Part shown: in pieces, positions 11,489-22,782 of the stretch
How the letters are laid out: each line of letters opens with the position of its first letter
Position numbering within the stretch: the stretch's first letter is position 1
Origin: Siphonodentalium dalli
Lineage: Eukaryota; Mollusca; Scaphopoda; Gadilida; Siphonodentaliidae
Length of the DNA: 64,000 nt
Direction: 5' to 3'
Assembly: GCA_032622095.1 (NCBI GenBank)
Contig: CP136063.1
Location: 70,471,980 to 70,535,979, forward strand
Program-made: the position numbers and the translations under genes
The notes under the pieces: generated by a model
What the model saw: the letters and a program-made list of their open reading frames with translations, nothing else
Database searches by the model: none
What the model was told of the DNA's origin: nothing

Positions 11489-12259
11489 ATGCCAGCCGAG
11501 GTGCGCTCTGGTTCTGCAGATAAGGATGTCAGCCCGCGGAAAACATCGGGTCATGGCCCTGTCACATCAATTTCGTATAATCCGATCAATCACAAGAATG
11601 ATTTCCAATCTGTGGGATTATCCGAAAAGAATGTTGTAGGGAAAACTTATATCGGGCTTCAAGGAGTAAGTCGAGTCGACGCTAACGTTGTCAATGAGAA
11701 TGCCTGTAAAACAGGCAACTTGAGCACGAGTCCGAGTCGGGAGGAGGAGCTACATGGAAGTCATTCTAAAATAGCAGATGATCACGGTCATGGAGCAGAA
11801 AAAGTGCGAAGAAATTCTTCCGATTCCCAAGAGTCCCTTTCAAGACGAACTAAATTCACTTTATATCCACCAGTACCAGAATGGTCGGTTACTATAAACG
11901 AACCGGAAGGAGAATGCTACGTTCCGGACTATATCCCTCTAAAATCGGCATTTCGCCGGATCTCTCCCGAAAAACTACAGGAACTCATTCCTGAGGGGAG
12001 GAAAACGTCATTCGTTCGATTCGAGCCCAAGTTGGATGGTGCGCCAAACGAAAGGCGTTGTAACCATGACTACACCGAGCGCCGCAATAGGAAAGCTTCT
12101 GCAATGTCTATCGGCGACGTTAACGTCGATTATGGTAACTTCGTGGATGTGCTGCCGTCTATTGATTACTACAGGCGTAAATCGACTCTATGGGAACTGT
12201 ACCAGACTGATGGCGTTCAACGGCCAACGATGGATCAACTCCGAGATTCCAGCTTGACT
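11489..12259 (+). CDS. SLC12A2-like: Alternative first coding exon 1b, NKCC N-terminal tail
   Basis: ATG followed by 257 open codons to a donor (ACT then gtaagc), phase 0. The tail is hydrophilic with a basic, Ser-rich stretch (RRNSSDSQESLSRR) that could be phosphorylated. The end carries NFVDVLPSIDYYRR and then QRPTMDQL, matching the vertebrate order A-V-P-R-I-D-H-Y-R followed by R-P-S-L-A-E-L. The regulatory T-F-x-x-N-T block just before it in vertebrate NKCC/NCC is not present; here the sequence reads DVNVDYGNF. No RFx[V/I] motif: the nearest is RFEP at residue 179. It lies nearer exon 2 than 1a does and is the better-conserved first exon, so it is probably the main one. Confidence 0.88.
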
Positions 12260-13223
12260 GTAAGCCGTCTTATACAAGTATAGGCATATATGATGGCGTC
12301 ATCCCCTACATGTATATCACCAGGAGATGGAATACCACTTCTTAAAGGGTTGAATATGGGATAATGGGTAGCAAAATCCGATTTCCAGCAATTTTGACCA
12401 ACCTGGGAAGGGGTATCTTTGGCATAGGTCCCTTCAATCAATCATGTTTTAATTTCCACAGAAATTGTAGGTGTAATCACATGTCTGCACCTTAGCTTCG
12501 TTGTAAAACTTGTCATTGAGTTATGCCCCTTGGTTTGCACACACAAAACGCTCAATTTTACACATTGTTTTACTCAAATTGACCATCTTCAACGGTCAAC
12601 CCACAAACAGACCATGGCAGAGCGAATGTCAGTAAATAAGCTTCTTCCACCTGATAGAGTTATGTTAGAGCTGAGAAATATTTGAAACAGAAAAAAGTGA
12701 TCGGATCAATTTGAAGAAAACAAAATGTCTTGCAAGCGCAGATGACAGAACTCAGCGGAGAGAAATCGGGCTATTTTCCTGTAACCAATAACACCGAGTT
12801 GACCTTCACTGAATACGAAAATCCTGTTGCGTATCCAAATTTTCACTTTTGTGTGAACTTTCCCAGTTTTGTAAAATAATTAAACCTTCAAACCAGTAAT
12901 GGCACATTTAACACAGGCTTCACTGTCTGTTATGGCCCCATATACTTATTTTTCTATTTTTCAGACCCCCTACAACCAGATAAATCGTGTACTGCTACCA
13001 ATGTTATGTGCGATCTAGTTAGCATTGATATGAGTAATTGTTGGATAATATCAATCATCACATTCATGTCTATTTGTATGTATAACTGCATATACCAAAC
13101 ATAAGGGTAACATTTGAAACTAGCCCAAATGGAGTCAATGTAGGAAAGTATTGGGGTGGGGTAAGTTATAGTGCATCGCTAACAAAATCTAATCTATATT
13201 GCTTGAGAACCGGTCTCCATCTG
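12260..13223. other. Intron after exon 1b, nothing recognised
   Basis: Unique AT-rich sequence. No coding or repeat signal seen. Confidence 0.5.
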
Positions 13224-13713
13224 TTAAAGGTACTCAATCCGATAAAACTCCTCTCTCAATTACTATTTCAATGGCTTCGGGGGTCAAAAATATTTGATTC
13301 GAGTCGAGGAAGTCACCCATCAAAGCTCAGATTTGTTAGATATCAATTTTAGAAATCTATTATTTTTCATTATCGGGAATACTTTCTGGCCCAGATCTCA
13401 GTCAAAATTGCGCTATTATTACCACTTGATTTTAGAGTTATCCATCCTTGTCTGTTTGAATAGAGTCTTGGTGTACAAATCTCGAGCAGGATACGAAATT
13501 GACGGCAATTATTAGTACTCATCTCGAGAACATAACAAATTTAAAAAATCAATATCTAATAACTCTGAGCTTTGTTTGATGGGTTCCTCGACTCGAATCA
13601 AATATGTTTTACCCCCAAAGCCAAAGAAATAGTAATATAGGACCCTCTGATCGGATTGTTGTTGTTGGAATTTGTTGAGATGGGGACCCTCTTTACGGAT
13701 TGAGTACCTTTAA
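13224..13713. mobile_element. TTAA element L, copy 1
   Basis: Ends TTAAAGGTACTCAATCCG and CGGATTGAGTACCTTTAA. Long inverted arms (about 200 bp) share ATTTGATTCGAGTCGAGGAA and CATCAAAGCTCAGA-type words in both orientations. It lies in the intron before NKCC exon 2. Confidence 0.82.
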
Positions 13714-14056
13714 CATCGTTAACATTTTACAGAGCGTTCTTACCCAAAGAAGTTATTTTCGACCGCAAAACACCAACAAGTCAAACCAACCAATATGTGA
13801 ATTTGACTTATGTCAGACCGAAGTTGCTCACTTGTAGTGTTGTAAAATATATCGGACCAATCCGTTATTTAGTAGAAAGTACGTTATATATAGAGTTGTA
13901 GTTCTTGTTATAACAATGTTACGGAGGGGGGTTTACATCGTAAGGACCGGGTGATAAAGGAGTGTCCAATCTGAAGCGATTTATAGTTCTGACGAGGAAT
14001 TGTTTCGTCTATACGTTACCACTACAAAGTGTTTGGCATGACATTTCTCTTCACAG

Positions 14057-14158
14057 GAACTGTCGTCTTTAGAAGAAGAGCTGGGTAAAGAAACCACCAA
14101 TACCGAAACTGGAGCAGTGAGATTGTCCACAAAATTCGGATGGATTCAAGGTGTCTTC
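14057..14158 (+). CDS. SLC12A2-like: NKCC exon 2, linker into TM1
   Basis: Thirty-four codons, phase 0 at both ends, acceptor cttcacag and donor gtaagt. It encodes an acidic linker (SLEEELGKETTNTE) followed by KFGWIQGVF, the amphipathic segment that precedes TM1 in all Na-coupled SLC12 proteins (vertebrate form K-F-G-W-I-K-G-V). Either first exon can splice to it. It is too short for an ordinary ORF scan and was found from frame continuity with the next exon. Confidence 0.92.
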
Positions 14159-15069
14159 GTAAGTTATATAATTGCATTTATGCCCTGTCATGGTGGTTAA
14201 CCACGTGGTTTCGAGTTGATGAGTAACACGCATTCAAAATGGCCGAGACGATCGAAAACGCGACCAGAAACCAGGAAAAGGGTAATAAACTAGGATAATG
14301 ATATAATAAATAGTATTTTGCAAGCTGCGAGCATGTGCTATACTATTTTTCAAACAAGCTGATACCTCATTTGCGTCCAAGTTCGCAGTTGTTTGCTATA
14401 GCATTCAGACCAAAGTTGTCAGTCGAAGGATTCCCCTATATAGATGTATGGACTGCATGGTGTATTCACGAACCTTCGGCTGGCAATTTCGGTCAGAATG
14501 TTATAGAAAACTATCGCGTATTTAGGAACAAATATGGTATGAACTTGTTTTTAAAATAAATTAGCATATCCTCCGTAACAATCAAAGAGCTATGTGTTGT
14601 GTCAGTTCCTCATACAGTTTGTTTTCGTGCGTTTGCATATTTTAAACCATGTCCGTTTAACTGTTCTCACTCACCTACATCGAAACCACGTGATTCCCCA
14701 CCGTGCCTGTGATTCCCAAGTAACTAAAATATGGACCCAAGCCTAAAAGGGAGGTTTGCTAGATCAGAGGCAAACACATTGTCCGATTCAATGGGCTGTT
14801 TATTATGATATAGCCATAAATGTATATCATAGAAACACATGCATATATACAAGCGAACATGTTAGCCTCGAATGTGGGGGCCATAAGCGCCCCCATAAAC
14901 ATCACATAACACTAATACGGAAATGAGTATATTACTTATTAGATATAATTGTGATATACAATTGTACAATGACATCTTTACGAGAAAGGGTTTATTGAAA
15001 TCTTGTATTATAGTGTTAAGTTATAACGTGTGATTACACTGCATGGTTTTTATTCTTACATACATGCAG
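14159..15069. other. Intron 2, nothing recognised
   Basis: AT-rich; a 74-codon open frame at 14335 has no similarity I recognise. Confidence 0.5.
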
Positions 15070-15241
15070 GTACGATGTATGCTGAACATTTTCGGTGTGA
15101 TGCTGTTCCTGCGACTGACGTGGATTACCGGGCAGGCTGGGATAGGTCTGACGTCAGTCATCATTCTCATGTCTGGTGTCGTCACGACAATCACCACGAT
15201 ATCCATGTCTGCTATATGTACCAACGGCGAGGTCAAGGGAG
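15070..15241 (+). CDS. SLC12A2-like: NKCC exon 3, TM1 and TM2
   Basis: Begins [18 protein letters not shown] and ends TNGEVKGG, phase 0 to 1. TM1 contains the unwound ion-site segment L-N-I-F-G-V; vertebrate NKCC1 has Trp where this has Phe, a position contributing a backbone carbonyl to the Na+ site, so coordination may survive. TM2 is the hydrophobic run [18 protein letters not shown], ending at AICTNG, the family signature before TM3. The donor (G then gtaatg) is inside the Gly run that opens TM3. An antisense open frame over the same bases has no support. Confidence 0.95.
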
Positions 15242-15605
15242 GTAATGTCCCCTTATCAATTTGCAGGGGTTATCAAACGTGAGGGTGGGATGGGGTGCAA
15301 TGAACGTGGCCACAGTGTAGTTGTTGCGGTGTCCATCATACTATACACTAGTTTCAAAAACGAATAATGTGTACATGTCCTCTCACATACATACGAACAG
15401 CTACTCTTCTCCACTTCCAAAGTATGTGACCTTTCGGGGAAAATACATATATACATGAATGTACAATACCACAACAACTGGAATCACACGTATATGACAT
15501 ATACGTGTATCTGAACATGCGTTCTCAGTTTCATGTGTTCTCTATGAAATTGCGATACCAGCTATGCATGTAGTTTGTGATTATTACTTTCCGTTTCTAT
15601 CTCAG

Positions 15606-15745
15606 GCGGTGCTTACTACATGATATCCAGGAGTCTTGGCCCTGAGTTTGGAGGCGCTATCGGAGTAGTATTCTCCCTGGCTAATGCTGTTGCCGCTGCG
15701 ATGTATGTAGTGGGTTTTGCAGAGACAGTCCGGGATCTGATGTGG
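15606..15745 (+). CDS. SLC12A2-like: NKCC exon 4, TM3 with K+-site tyrosine
   Basis: Reads [20 protein letters not shown] then [20 protein letters not shown], phase 1 to 0. This is among the most conserved parts of the family. The Tyr of [10 protein letters not shown] corresponds to the K+-coordinating Tyr of NKCC1 structures; K+-independent NCC has His. The donor is gtaag, and a TTAA-flanked repeat (element G1) starts immediately after it. Confidence 0.96.
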
Positions 15746-15750
15746 GTAAG

Positions 15751-16021
15751 TTAAACTTGTCTATACTAAACACTCATTGATGAGTAGTTCCCATAGATAA
15801 TGTTCAGATAACAGATGACTATGAAGGTCGTGTGTTGAACTTATTATCTGAGCATGTCCCACCAATGATTATGAGTCCTTCTGCACTTGTAGTTCTATAC
15901 TCTTTTCGTCTCTCTGTCGTCTGCTTTTATGACCTGAACATCACTCCAAATGAATAATAGACCGGCCAAATGTGTACGTTTATAACTGAATGGGAGAATC
16001 AAGTCAGTACAGAAGGGGTAC
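15751..16021. mobile_element. TTAA element, family G copy 1, at exon 4 donor
   Basis: Starts TTAAACTTGTCTATACTAAA at intron position +6 of NKCC exon 4, with CATTGATGAGTAGTTCC shared by the other copies. The right end (CAGTACAGAAGGGG) is decayed and lacks TTAA. Non-coding. Confidence 0.72.
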
Positions 16022-16239
16022 GATAAGTAGCATGATATTATACACTGTATATGTATTGTACAATTTTGTTACGCTTCATTGATCAAAATAGATTTGAGTT
16101 TGAAACTCCCTTTTCTTAATTCTTTCATTTAGCTTAGCAGAATAACAATGTTCCGTTGTGTAAGAAATTATTTGTTCTTAATTCGGATGTATATTAAAAA
16201 GATAACCGTCACAACGATATCAAATTTATCGAATATGAC

Positions 16240-16482
16240 CTGTTTTGCAATCATTTGAATAATAGTCCATTTTGCGACTGTGGAGAATTAGAAACTGCTG
16301 AGCACTTCTTACTCCACTGTCCAATATTCGAGCGTGAAAGAGTCCGTTATTTAGCCAATCTGAATGTGAACTTGGAAGTCAAAATATTACTGTATGGGTC
16401 CGTAGATATATCTAATACCAAAAATGCCGACATATTCATTGCCGTCCAAAAGTTCATCGACGATACCAAACGATTTAACTGA
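16240..16482 (+). pseudogene. LINE reverse-transcriptase C-terminal fragment
   Basis: About 75 readable codons ending in a stop. The zinc-binding pattern C-D-C-G-x-x-E-T-A-E-H-F-L-L-H-C-P is the cysteine/histidine motif at the end of many non-LTR retrotransposon ORF2 proteins. No RT or endonuclease part remains, so it is a 5'-truncated copy. Sequence to about 16800 (ending in AATAAAATATTG) is probably its 3' UTR. It lies in the intron before NKCC exon 5, same strand. Confidence 0.7.
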
Positions 16483-16988
16483 CATAATATGGTTATGAAC
16501 TGTAAAGCGTGAACCAAAAGCCTACATAAAACAAAAATATTGTGCTCTCGTATACTCAAGCATGCCAGAGGTGTGATTCTGTGTGAGGGGTGGACTCGCA
16601 GCGATTGGCAACGGGATAGGTTGCGGGTGCTTGTGGAACAGGCAATTCATCATTGAGACCCAATCAAACCATGATGCAATATATATACTAAGGAAATGGC
16701 CACCTATAAGCCTTTGGCTTACTGCCAAATCCTTTTCTCTAATGTTAAATTGTTATCGTCCTTATATTATGTATTATATGTGCTATTCTTTAGAATAAAA
16801 TATTGTTTACACTAAATTTATCGAAGAATTTAGAGGATCTCCAACGAGTTATGTTGGGATACATGATCACACAGGTTTATAACCAGAACGAACATCATCG
16901 CAATGATTTAATAATATCTTAATATTTCAATAAAATCCACATACAGATCGGAAATTGTTTCGACTGCAATGTTCCTTCAAATTTCCAG

Positions 16989-17102
16989 GAATACGGCGCT
17001 GAGATCACGGGTAACAAACTGCATGAGGTTCGAATCATAGGAGTCATCATCTCGGTGGTTCTGCTGGCTATAGTACTCATCGGCATGGAGTGGGAGGCAA
17101 AG
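16989..17102 (+). CDS. SLC12A2-like: NKCC exon 5, TM4
   Basis: Thirty-eight codons, phase 0 to 0, acceptor atttccag and donor gtgtgt. Starts EYGAEITGNKLHEVRIIG, the TM3-TM4 loop, then a hydrophobic helix VIISVVLLAIVLIGMEWEAK. The closing G-M-E-W-E-A-K matches the conserved end of TM4 in vertebrate NKCC. Confidence 0.95.
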
Positions 17103-17359
17103 GTGTGTGAATAGCGGCATGTATATTACAATTAAAGAACACATTCTCTATCATTATGTCATAACTTAATAAATACATGCATCATCGCCCCCATGCAATA
17201 CAAGTTCTGATCCCGTGATTTGACGACTTCGTATTCCGAAATCCAGACTATAAATCTGGTACACACTATCAGAGATCTTGCAGAAACGTAAATAACACCT
17301 TGACTACTGCCTTGACGTACTATTTTCTGAGTAGTATTTATAGAAACATCGCATACATA

Positions 17360-17576
17360 TACCGTAATGCCCTAATGAATCGACTCCATAACCACAGCAG
17401 AATTATGGGTAACTTTTCAGGATTTAGTCGGAAATATGGCTTGTTGCCATTCATCGGAAAGCTCTCGGCGAGAGCTTTCCGATGAATGGCAACAAGCATA
17501 TTTCCGACTAAATCCTGAAAAGTTACCCATAATTCTGCTGTGGTCATGGAGTCGATTAATTAGGGAATTACTGTAT
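17360..17576. mobile_element. TA-flanked palindrome element, family F copy 1
   Basis: Almost the whole element is one hairpin (arms about 105 bp, tip CTCTCGGCGAGAG). Ends CCGTAATGCCCTAA and TTAGGGAATTACTG next to TA, as in Tc1/mariner-type elements. It contains CAGCAGAATTATGGG, shared by all copies. No coding capacity. Confidence 0.8.
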
Positions 17577-17586
17577 TTGCTATGAT

Positions 17587-18140
17587 CGAATCATGTGTGA
17601 AAATATATCATGCCATGAATCTCTTCTCTGGCTAACACACAAAGAGATCATATTCCACCAGTACAAAACCTTGGAACTTTTTCAAGTTTTGATTTGAGAA
17701 CCTTATAAAGTCGAAAAATTAACGTGGGGAATATATTTCTTAGTTATTATATGTTCATTACTAATGTACTTCACTGTAGGTGAAGGTCCCAACTCGAAAT
17801 TGTAGGCTTTTCTTTAAATTTTGCGAGCCGATATCGCAATAAACATCGAATTAATTACACGGGAGAAATTCCATAACTGTAAGCAAAGCAAAATCGCTCA
17901 CAAAGTCCCTTAAATCGTGAAATTTCGAGTTCGGATCTTCACCTGCAGTGAAGTTCATTATTAAGAAACAGATAATAACTAAGAAATATATTCCCTGTGC
18001 TATTTTTTCGACTTTATAAGGTTCTCTGTCAAAACTTCAAAAAGTTCCCAGGTTTTGCACCGGTGGAATATGATCTCTACGGGCGTTAGTCGGAATAGAG
18101 ATTCATGGCATGATATAGTGTGAAAATAGAATCATTTTAT
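17587..18140. mobile_element. Long inverted-repeat element K, copy 1
   Basis: Outer arms GAATCATGTGTGAAAATA and TGTGAAAATAGAATCATTTT, then matching words inward (GATCATATTCCACC with GGTGGAATATGATC; GAACCTTATAAAGTCG with CGACTTTATAAGGTTC). The centre carries GAGAAATTCCATAACTGTAA. No coding capacity. Confidence 0.72.
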
Positions 18141-18361
18141 TGTAGATGCGAATTCCTGGCAATGATGGTGTCTATTATCTAACACAAATAACACAGCGTG
18201 TGTTATATTGACTACTTATGCACTTTACGGTAACTGTTACTGCGAGTGTTGCTTTTGGAGTTACTCCGCATGGATTGAATCCAATTGGAGTGTTCAAATA
18301 GATTCACACGGGTCCACAAGGCATATCGATGGCATATGTGAGCGCACATTGAGAGCGATAG

Positions 18362-18505
18362 TGGTGGACAAGATGTAATATTTAAGGGGCGAGATTGCAT
18401 GATTATTGTGGCTTTGATGAGCCGATTTTGCTTTGCGTCGATTAAAATCATGGACTTTCTTCCGCGTAATGAATTTAATATTTATTGCGATACCGACTGT
18501 TGTGA
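18362..18505. repeat. Element K fragment
   Basis: Reverse-orientation piece of the K centre (TTTGCTTTGCGTCGATTAAA, then AAATCATGGACTTTCTTCCG). It lies between K1 and J. Too short to show its own ends. Confidence 0.5.
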
Positions 18506-18514
18506 AATAGATTA

Positions 18515-18866
18515 TTAAAGGGGTACTGTACACTAAACCCGGCCATTTGTGGGACCATCTCCTTTTATACTCAACAGAATATATGTAACAAATGAATGAA
18601 TTTGAGCCATAGATTGGGGCAAAATACACTCATGTGTCTATGAATGATGCAAACAACATGGTAATTATACTGAAAAAATCCATTTATGGCCGGAGTCATA
18701 AATTCATTTTCGTTATAATTACAATGTTGTTTGTATCGTTCATACGGTAAATGAGTGTATTTTGCACTCATCCATGGCTCAAATTCATTTATTTGTTGCA
18801 TACATTCTGAGTATACAATGAGTTTGTCCCATAAATGGCCGGATTTAGTGTACAGTGCCCCTTTAA
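18515..18866. mobile_element. TTAA element J, full-length palindrome
   Basis: Ends TTAAAGGGGTACTGTACACT and GTGTACAGTGCCCCTTTAA; the arms extend almost to the centre (CCGGCCATTT near both ends, AATGAGTGTATTTTGC pairing with CAAAATACACTCAT). A single-copy palindrome of about 350 bp in this window. Non-coding; minus-strand frames across it are by-products of the palindrome. Confidence 0.78.
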
Positions 18867-19117
18867 GGAACAAGTATATTAACAATGAAATATAGTGCAT
18901 GTGTTGTTTGTTCAATGTCATAAAGTTCACCCTCTGTGGACCTTATTCTGCAAATGACAAGAACACTAAACTCAGACTTGCACGCGGGAGTAGACATGAT
19001 ATAGGGCGGGAGTAGACATGATATATAGGGCGGGAGTAGACATGATATATGGCAGGAAGATTCCTGCTTCGTCAGAAATTTGATGGTCGATAATTATTGC
19101 ATCGCTATTTGTTTCAG

Positions 19118-19229
19118 GCCCAGATGGTATTGCTTGTTATTCTTATCATAGCGATAATCAACTACTTCATCGGAACATTTATCCCACCGTCCGACGAGAA
19201 AATGTGGAAAGGCGTTGTTGGATATAATG
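19118..19229 (+). CDS. SLC12A2-like: NKCC exon 6, TM5
   Basis: Phase 0 to 1; acceptor tgtttcag, donor gtgaga. Encodes AQMVLLVILIIAIINYFIGT, a single membrane helix, then a hydrophilic loop FIPPSDEKMWKGVVGYN. The motif N-Y-F-I-G-T and the following Pro-rich loop match TM5 of NKCC/NCC. A hAT-like repeat (E1) begins 78 bp downstream. Confidence 0.95.
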
Positions 19230-19307
19230 GTGAGAAACATGTGCACACAATGTATGAACAACCACGAATTTTACATGTATATAACATGTTCTGTTTTCGA
19301 ACACAAT

Positions 19308-19561
19308 CAAGCCTTGAAATAGCGTGTCTGTCATTTGCAGAATGAGGTCCCCAGAGTGAGAATTTAGTGATGCTACCCCGCATAGCGGGCTAGCATCACC
19401 AAATTCACCATCTGGGAACCTCATTCTGCTGAGGTGTAAGCAGAATGAGGTCCCCAGAGGGTGAATTTGGTGATGCTATCCCGCTATGCGGGGTAGCATC
19501 ACTACATTCACCCTCTGGGGACCTCATTCTGCAAATGACAGACACACTATTTCAAGGCTTG
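19308..19561. mobile_element. hAT-like double palindrome, family E copy 1
   Basis: Ends CAAGCCTTGAAATAG and CTATTTCAAGGCTTG. Flanked by AACACAAT on both sides (19300-19307 and 19562-19569), an 8-bp target duplication as in hAT transposons. The body is two GAATGAGGTCCCCAGAGGG palindromes with tips CCCGCATAGCGGG and CCCGCTATGCGGGG. No transposase. Confidence 0.88.
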
Positions 19562-19993
19562 AACACAATGTTATCGAAACCACTGTTTTCGAATACGTTT
19601 TGTATGCTTTATGAACTTGAATAATTTAGAAATGCATACAACGATGCTGTATCAAGAAATCAAGATATTGATATCATAATCACAACTTTATTTTTTTAAA
19701 TTGCAACATCCTGAGATACTACAAATATATCACCATGTACCGGACTTTAAAAATAATAGATAATAAAGAAATGGTAATGGACATTTACACAGCTGTCAAA
19801 CACATTATTATTAGCAGCTATTTTCAACCAATCGCCGCCGTAAAATAATATGAGTGTTCCCCACATATGCATATACATAACAATACCATAGTAACACACG
19901 TTACAGGTTACATATACGTGTGGCTGAACCTGATTAAGGTAAAATTTGATGGATTTTGATATACGACTGATGCATATGCTTTAATTTACACAG

Positions 19994-20118
19994 CTAAGAC
20001 GTTTACGGACAATTTTGGACCAGACTTTAGAGGAGAGGGATTTTTCTCTGTGTTCGCCATTTTCTTTCCCGCTGCAACGGGCATTCTGGCAGGTGCCAAT
20101 ATATCTGGGGATCTAAAG
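19994..20118 (+). CDS. SLC12A2-like: NKCC exon 7, TM6
   Basis: Phase 1 to 0. Reads [20 protein letters not shown] and then [19 protein letters not shown]. The second block is the broken TM6 helix, holding the Pro and Thr that help form the K+ site and the G-I-L-A-G segment near a Cl- site in published NKCC1 structures. All of these residues are present, so the transport core appears intact. Confidence 0.97.
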
Positions 20119-22591
20119 GTGAGAATAAACCTGGCCGACAGTCGGCTAGGCCATAATAATATTACACTTCATACCTATTGATCATACCTACCCACTTAAA
20201 CCCCTCTCATCAAAGACGCATTTGTTTCATTTCCAATGAGAACTTTCGTAAGTATATACATTTAGAATAATGTCCGGTTTCTGTTATCTGGAGTGACAAA
20301 TTAACACAAGGCTTTTTGGTATATAAGTGAAAAGTTCAAGTTTTTAATATCGAATAACATATGTATGTAAATAGAGCATACGAAAGTTATATTACCCTTG
20401 TACTCTTGTACAAGTTTGGTAAAAAATAACCTACTTGCACACTCAGTCTTGAAAACTTTAGAAGATACAGGGGAACAAGCCCATTACGTCTGCAATACCT
20501 TACTGACCCATGTATATATGTACATGTATCCATCAAATGCACAACAATGTGATTAAAGAAGTCAAAATTTAATAAACAGGATTACAATTCCTATTAACAA
20601 CTCATGACGTCGCGTGATCTTGTTATTAACCCATCTGTCCTATTTTTGACAATCCAATAGATATAAGTGGTTTAAGTGAGAATCAAGTAATTACTTATCA
20701 ACTAGTACAATTCAGCAAAGAGGCAACGTTCTTGGTCGTCGTCAGGTCAGGACTTTCACACAGTATACCCAATGGACATTTTCACAGCTGTCAATCAACA
20801 ATTTATCAGTATATATTTTCTACTAATCAGCGACTCGGCAGGTCGCTTGCTGCAATGACAATTCTTTGTTCAACCTAATTTTATATATGCGAAGCGCACT
20901 CAAACGTATAATTGCTTCGCACACAAAGTGGTCTACGCCGCTGAATAAAGGCTTAAGAAGGGATGCTGTTTCAGCTAGTTATAGCATACTGGCAAGCACT
21001 GTTAAACTAATGAAACTATTTCCTCAGACGTCGTGTCTCATAGCAACCGTAAACTCCTCCCACGAATGAATATGTGTGGAACGATCCAGTGGTATTGCAG
21101 TCGCAAGCGCCATGCACAGTTCAGTCCGCAGGACTTACCGCTGCCAGCACCTACATGGAATGTGAAGAAATGTCGTATTTCATTATTTGAGAATTTTTTA
21201 GGTTACAGTTCATTCTGCATTATTCTTAGAAACAGAACTGTCCATATTCGTTTGAAAATGGTCCATATCAAGCCAGAATGAATTGTAACTGACAAAACAC
21301 TTCAATAAATGTTCTAAAAAATAAACAAAATAAGAATTAATTAACGTGCCGGCAGCGTTCAGACATCGCTTAGCGAGGGGACTGAACTCTGTTTTGCAGC
21401 TTGTTGCAGTCGTTCATCTGATGGTAATTTAGAAACAGCTCGTCTCTATGTCAGCTATTTCTATAATAGCTGGTGGTCTCTATGACTCCTATTATAGAAA
21501 CCGCTTGGATGAATTATCGATGATTAGTCTCTTATGGCTGACTCCCTATAATAAACATCAAATAAATAATTCATGGATGGTATTAGAAAATAATCGGAAT
21601 TCTCTCCCAGGATAGCTTGTTATCCAACATCGCTGACGACTAGCGTTCCTTGATATGGGATAAAAATAATTAATATTACATGTGGCTTCCCCCCTTTCTA
21701 CCAATCGATCAAAGAACTTCGTCGGACAAAAGTAGACAGTCTCGAGCATTTCCGGTGGATTTCCTTATTCCTTATTTTCGAGCTTATTCCATTGAATCAA
21801 GCTGAAATGTGGGAACACAGAGAAAATTTGCCCACCAAAATAATGTACATGCATCATTCAACTAAAATATTACCGAACTTTCCATCAACGCCCATCGCAT
21901 TATTTCAGAATACACAATGTACGAACACGTAGAAGAGTCAAAATTGTTACAATACTACATGTACATAATATATATGAAATTTAATAATTAAAAAAAATTA
22001 TAAAAAAAAAAAAAAAGTCACTATTTACTGCTTACGTCGGGACGAATTTATCGCCAGTAAACAAACGGCAATTACTCCGCCAAAGCGATATGTCGATATA
22101 ATTCATAGATACATGTACTATAGGGTTCCAAATAAGCATACGGTGCGGAATAAGAGTACAGGGCGGACAATTCTGCTAAAGCCAATACGAGTTCGGATCG
22201 GAATACAGTATAGGTGGCAATTTCCAACATGGAAGCAAGTCTATCAGAAATGTTAAGACCAATCATATATGTTTTTCAAATTCTGCACTGCTTGTTGTCA
22301 TATGAGTAACCAAACAAACATCCAGTAACATGTTTGTACTATCTTTTCCCGATCCGTTTAAAGGCTCCAGCAATTCTGATAGGCCTGTAGTATAGACAAT
22401 CCCACTTTTTAAATAAACATATGGACCCAAATAAACACTATGTACAGGGCGGCAGCTTTTTCAAAACATTAAAACGCACACGGGTATGCTTATTTTGATC
22501 ATGAGTCCTCTGTAGAATTTGTGAAAATAACTACTTTATTGCAATACAATTAAAACACGTAGAGTGTTCCACGTCACGTTAATTCGTTAAG
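20119..22591. other. Intron 7, mostly unrecognised
   Basis: A diverged repeat (CACAGCTGTCAATCAAC at 20783) is also seen near 19789 and 59937 with a flank about 100 bp long. AT-rich with an A run at 22003-22017. No genes. Confidence 0.45.
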
Positions 22592-22680
22592 TTAACCCTT
22601 CCATGACTGGAGCTTATGTGAGCGAGGTCAAGGTCAAGGTCAATGACACGGTCGCACGTGAAATTAGACCCGCCCGTATT
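22592..22680 (+). mobile_element. Family C end fragment
   Basis: Begins TTAACCCTTCCATGACTGGA, close to the ends of the family C element, followed by repeated AAGGTCAAGGTCAA. No matching second end was found nearby. Probably a solo end. Confidence 0.45.
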
Positions 22681-22782
22681 GGTCTGCCCTCCACGCAATA
22701 ATAACAACAAACACCAAAACTACTTTTGGAAACCATCCGCGAGCGAATCAGCCCCATTTATTGATGCCGACTTATTTATAAG

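Noticed and set aside
18212-18930. Minus-strand open frames of 79-119 codons
   Set aside because: They run across palindromic elements J and K; no similarity or conserved codons.
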